In this document: positions 6,108 to 7,124 of the stretch, piece after piece
Layout: every line of letters starts with the position of its first letter
Position numbering within the stretch: position 1 is the stretch's first letter
Source of the DNA: Caldilineaceae bacterium
Lineage (GTDB): Bacteria > Chloroflexota > Anaerolineae > Caldilineales > Caldilineaceae
NCBI GenBank assembly: GCA_026645635.1
Contig: JAPKMV010000168.1
Span: 1-7,124, forward strand
Reading direction: 5' to 3'
DNA length: 7,124 nt
Made by a program: the position numbers and the translations under genes
Notes under the pieces: model-generated
The model's database searches: none
What the model was told of the DNA's origin: nothing
The model's input: only the letters and a program-made list of their open reading frames with translations

Positions 6108-7124
6108 TCAGCCCCGCGGCGGCAGCTTGGGCAGCGCGCGGCTTGGGCGCGTGGCCGGGTCGGGCCGCCGCACCGGATGCGCGGCCAGGAGTTGCAGCGC
6201 TTCCGCAATGGCGCGGTCGAGCTGCACGTCGCGCCCGGCCACGTAATCTTGCGGCGCCATCTCCACCTCGATGTCCGGATCCGTGCCGTAGTTCTCCACC
6301 TGCCAGCCCACATCCTCGAACCAGAAGCTGAATTCCGGCTGGGTGGTGATCGTCCCATCCACCAGCGGGTGGCGCGGGGCGATGCCGATCACGCCGCCCC
6401 AGGTGCGCTTGCCGACCAGCGGCCCCAGCTTGAGCAGCTTGAAGGCATGGCAGAAGATGTCGCCGTCGCTGCCCGCGTGCTCGTTGGTCAGCGCCACGAT
6501 GGGGCCGGCCACCGATTCCGCAGGATAGGGCGCCACGCCGCCCCAGCGCGACTGATCGTAGCCGATGCGCCGCCGCGCCAGCTTCTCCAGCAGCAGTTGG
6601 CTGACATGGCCGCCGCCGTTGTAACGCACATCCACGATCAGCCCGTCGCGCTCCACCTCTGCCAGGAAGCCGCGGTGAAACTCGGCGTAGCCGTGTGCGC
6701 CCATGTCCGGGATGTGGAGATAGCCCAGGCGACCGCCGCTGGCCTCGTGCACGCGCCGCCGATTCTCTTCCACCCAGGCGCGGTAGCGCGCCTCACCGTC
6801 GCTGTACAAGGTTTGGACAACGAAATTGCGCGATGGTGGCGCTGCATCCGCTTCACCGGGCGCGGCGGCGTCTGACGTGCTGTCTGACGCACCGATCGCT
6901 TCCTCGGTTGGCTGCGCGGTGGGCGCGTCGCCGGCTGGGGCCGGACGTGGGGCCAGCGTGAGCAGGATCTCCGCATCCGCCTGGTTGACGAGCAGTTGCT
7001 CCGGGCTGAGGCTGGCGCTGAGGCGCTGACCGTTGATCGCCAGCAGGATGTCTCCATTGCGCACGTCCACACCGGGCATGCTCAGCGGCGAGGTGGCGCG
7101 GCGGTTCCACGGGTCGCCCAGCAC
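6108..7124 (-). CDS. Tricorn-type S41 serine protease, C-terminal 338 residues
   Basis: The C-terminal part of a bacterial tricorn protease homologue, a large peptidase that degrades oligopeptides; the gene enters from beyond base 7124. Positions are within the visible fragment. Residues 1-60 contain the end of the LGDPWNRRATSPLS segment and a PDZ domain (GVDVRNGDILLAINGQ). Residues 60-98 are an Ala/Pro-rich linker. The S41 core follows with GYLHIPDMG (134-142), VDVRYNGGG (164-172), the nucleophile Ser219 in HAGSDGD with oxyanion Asp220, TWGGVIGI (241-248) and the acidic catalytic residue Glu277 in QVENYGTDPD. In tricorn the partner Ser-His pair lies upstream of the PDZ, outside this window. 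The GTG at the edge is an internal Val codon, not a start. About 30 bp separates the stop from the malE promoter, so it is probably a separate transcription unit. Confidence 0.93.
   Translation of the reverse strand: MLGDPWNRRATSPLSMPGVDVRNGDILLAINGQRLSASLSPEQLLVNQADAEILLTLAPRPAPAGDAPTAQPTEEAIGASDSTSDAAAPGEADAAPPSRNFVVQTLYSDGEARYRAWVEENRRRVHEASGGRLGYLHIPDMGAHGYAEFHRGFLAEVERDGLIVDVRYNGGGHVSQLLLEKLARRRIGYDQSRWGGVAPYPAESVAGPIVALTNEHAGSDGDIFCHAFKLLKLGPLVGKRTWGGVIGIAPRHPLVDGTITTQPEFSFWFEDVGWQVENYGTDPDIEVEMAPQDYVAGRDVQLDRAIAEALQLLAAHPVRRPDPATRPSRALPKLPPRG

Noticed and set aside
7119..7124. GTG at the window edge as the start codon of the protease
   Set aside because: The reading frame enters mid-protein, in the conserved LGDPWNRRATSPLS segment before the PDZ domain; the upstream tricorn domains must lie outside the window.

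Overview
The window reads as part of a high-GC bacterial chromosome with every supported gene on the minus strand, so transcription runs from high to low coordinates. The organism is most likely a Chloroflexota bacterium, Caldilineales/Anaerolineae-like. This is an inference from the solute-binding lipoprotein (LAAC lipobox followed by a long Ala/Pro/Thr/Glu tether), the MalF/MalG style and the tricorn-type protease. No rRNA or marker gene is present to prove it.

Layout in transcription order: (1) 7124-6108, the C-terminal 338 residues of a bacterial tricorn-type S41 protease (PDZ plus serine peptidase core), entering from outside the window. (2) 6107-5820, a noncoding region with a near-consensus sigma-70 promoter (TTGCAC-17-TATAAT), an implied untranslated leader of about 224 nt carrying a strong hairpin, and a LacI-type operator candidate. 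(3) malE, malF and malG, a complete set of binding lipoprotein plus two permeases for a maltose/maltodextrin ABC importer. The genes are 6 nt apart (malE/malF) or overlap by 8 nt (malF/malG). (4) A 103-bp palindrome made of two facing arrays of 7-bp repeats. (5) A cytoplasmic glycerophosphodiester phosphodiesterase (GDPD). (6) A second, sequence-unrelated palindrome made of two facing arrays of a 6-bp word at about 10-bp spacing, then a candidate promoter and operator. (7) The first 310 codons of a GH13 maltodextrin-hydrolysing enzyme that runs off the window at base 1.

Functionally this is a maltodextrin uptake and breakdown locus. MalE captures the oligosaccharide outside the membrane, MalFG forms the channel, and the GH13 enzyme hydrolyses the imported sugar in the cytoplasm. 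No ATPase (malK/msmK) and no regulator is in the window; the ATPase must come from elsewhere. The same 14-bp LacI-like motif (11 of 14 positions) precedes malE and the GH13 gene, suggesting one regulator controls both.

The most interesting material is in the RNA-level architecture: an 11-bp GNRA-capped hairpin in the first codons of malF, at the malE/malF boundary where E. coli carries mRNA-stabilising REP elements; the malE leader hairpin; and the two facing-array palindromes that bracket the GDPD gene. No CRISPR, tRNA, rRNA, insertion sequence or transposase was seen.
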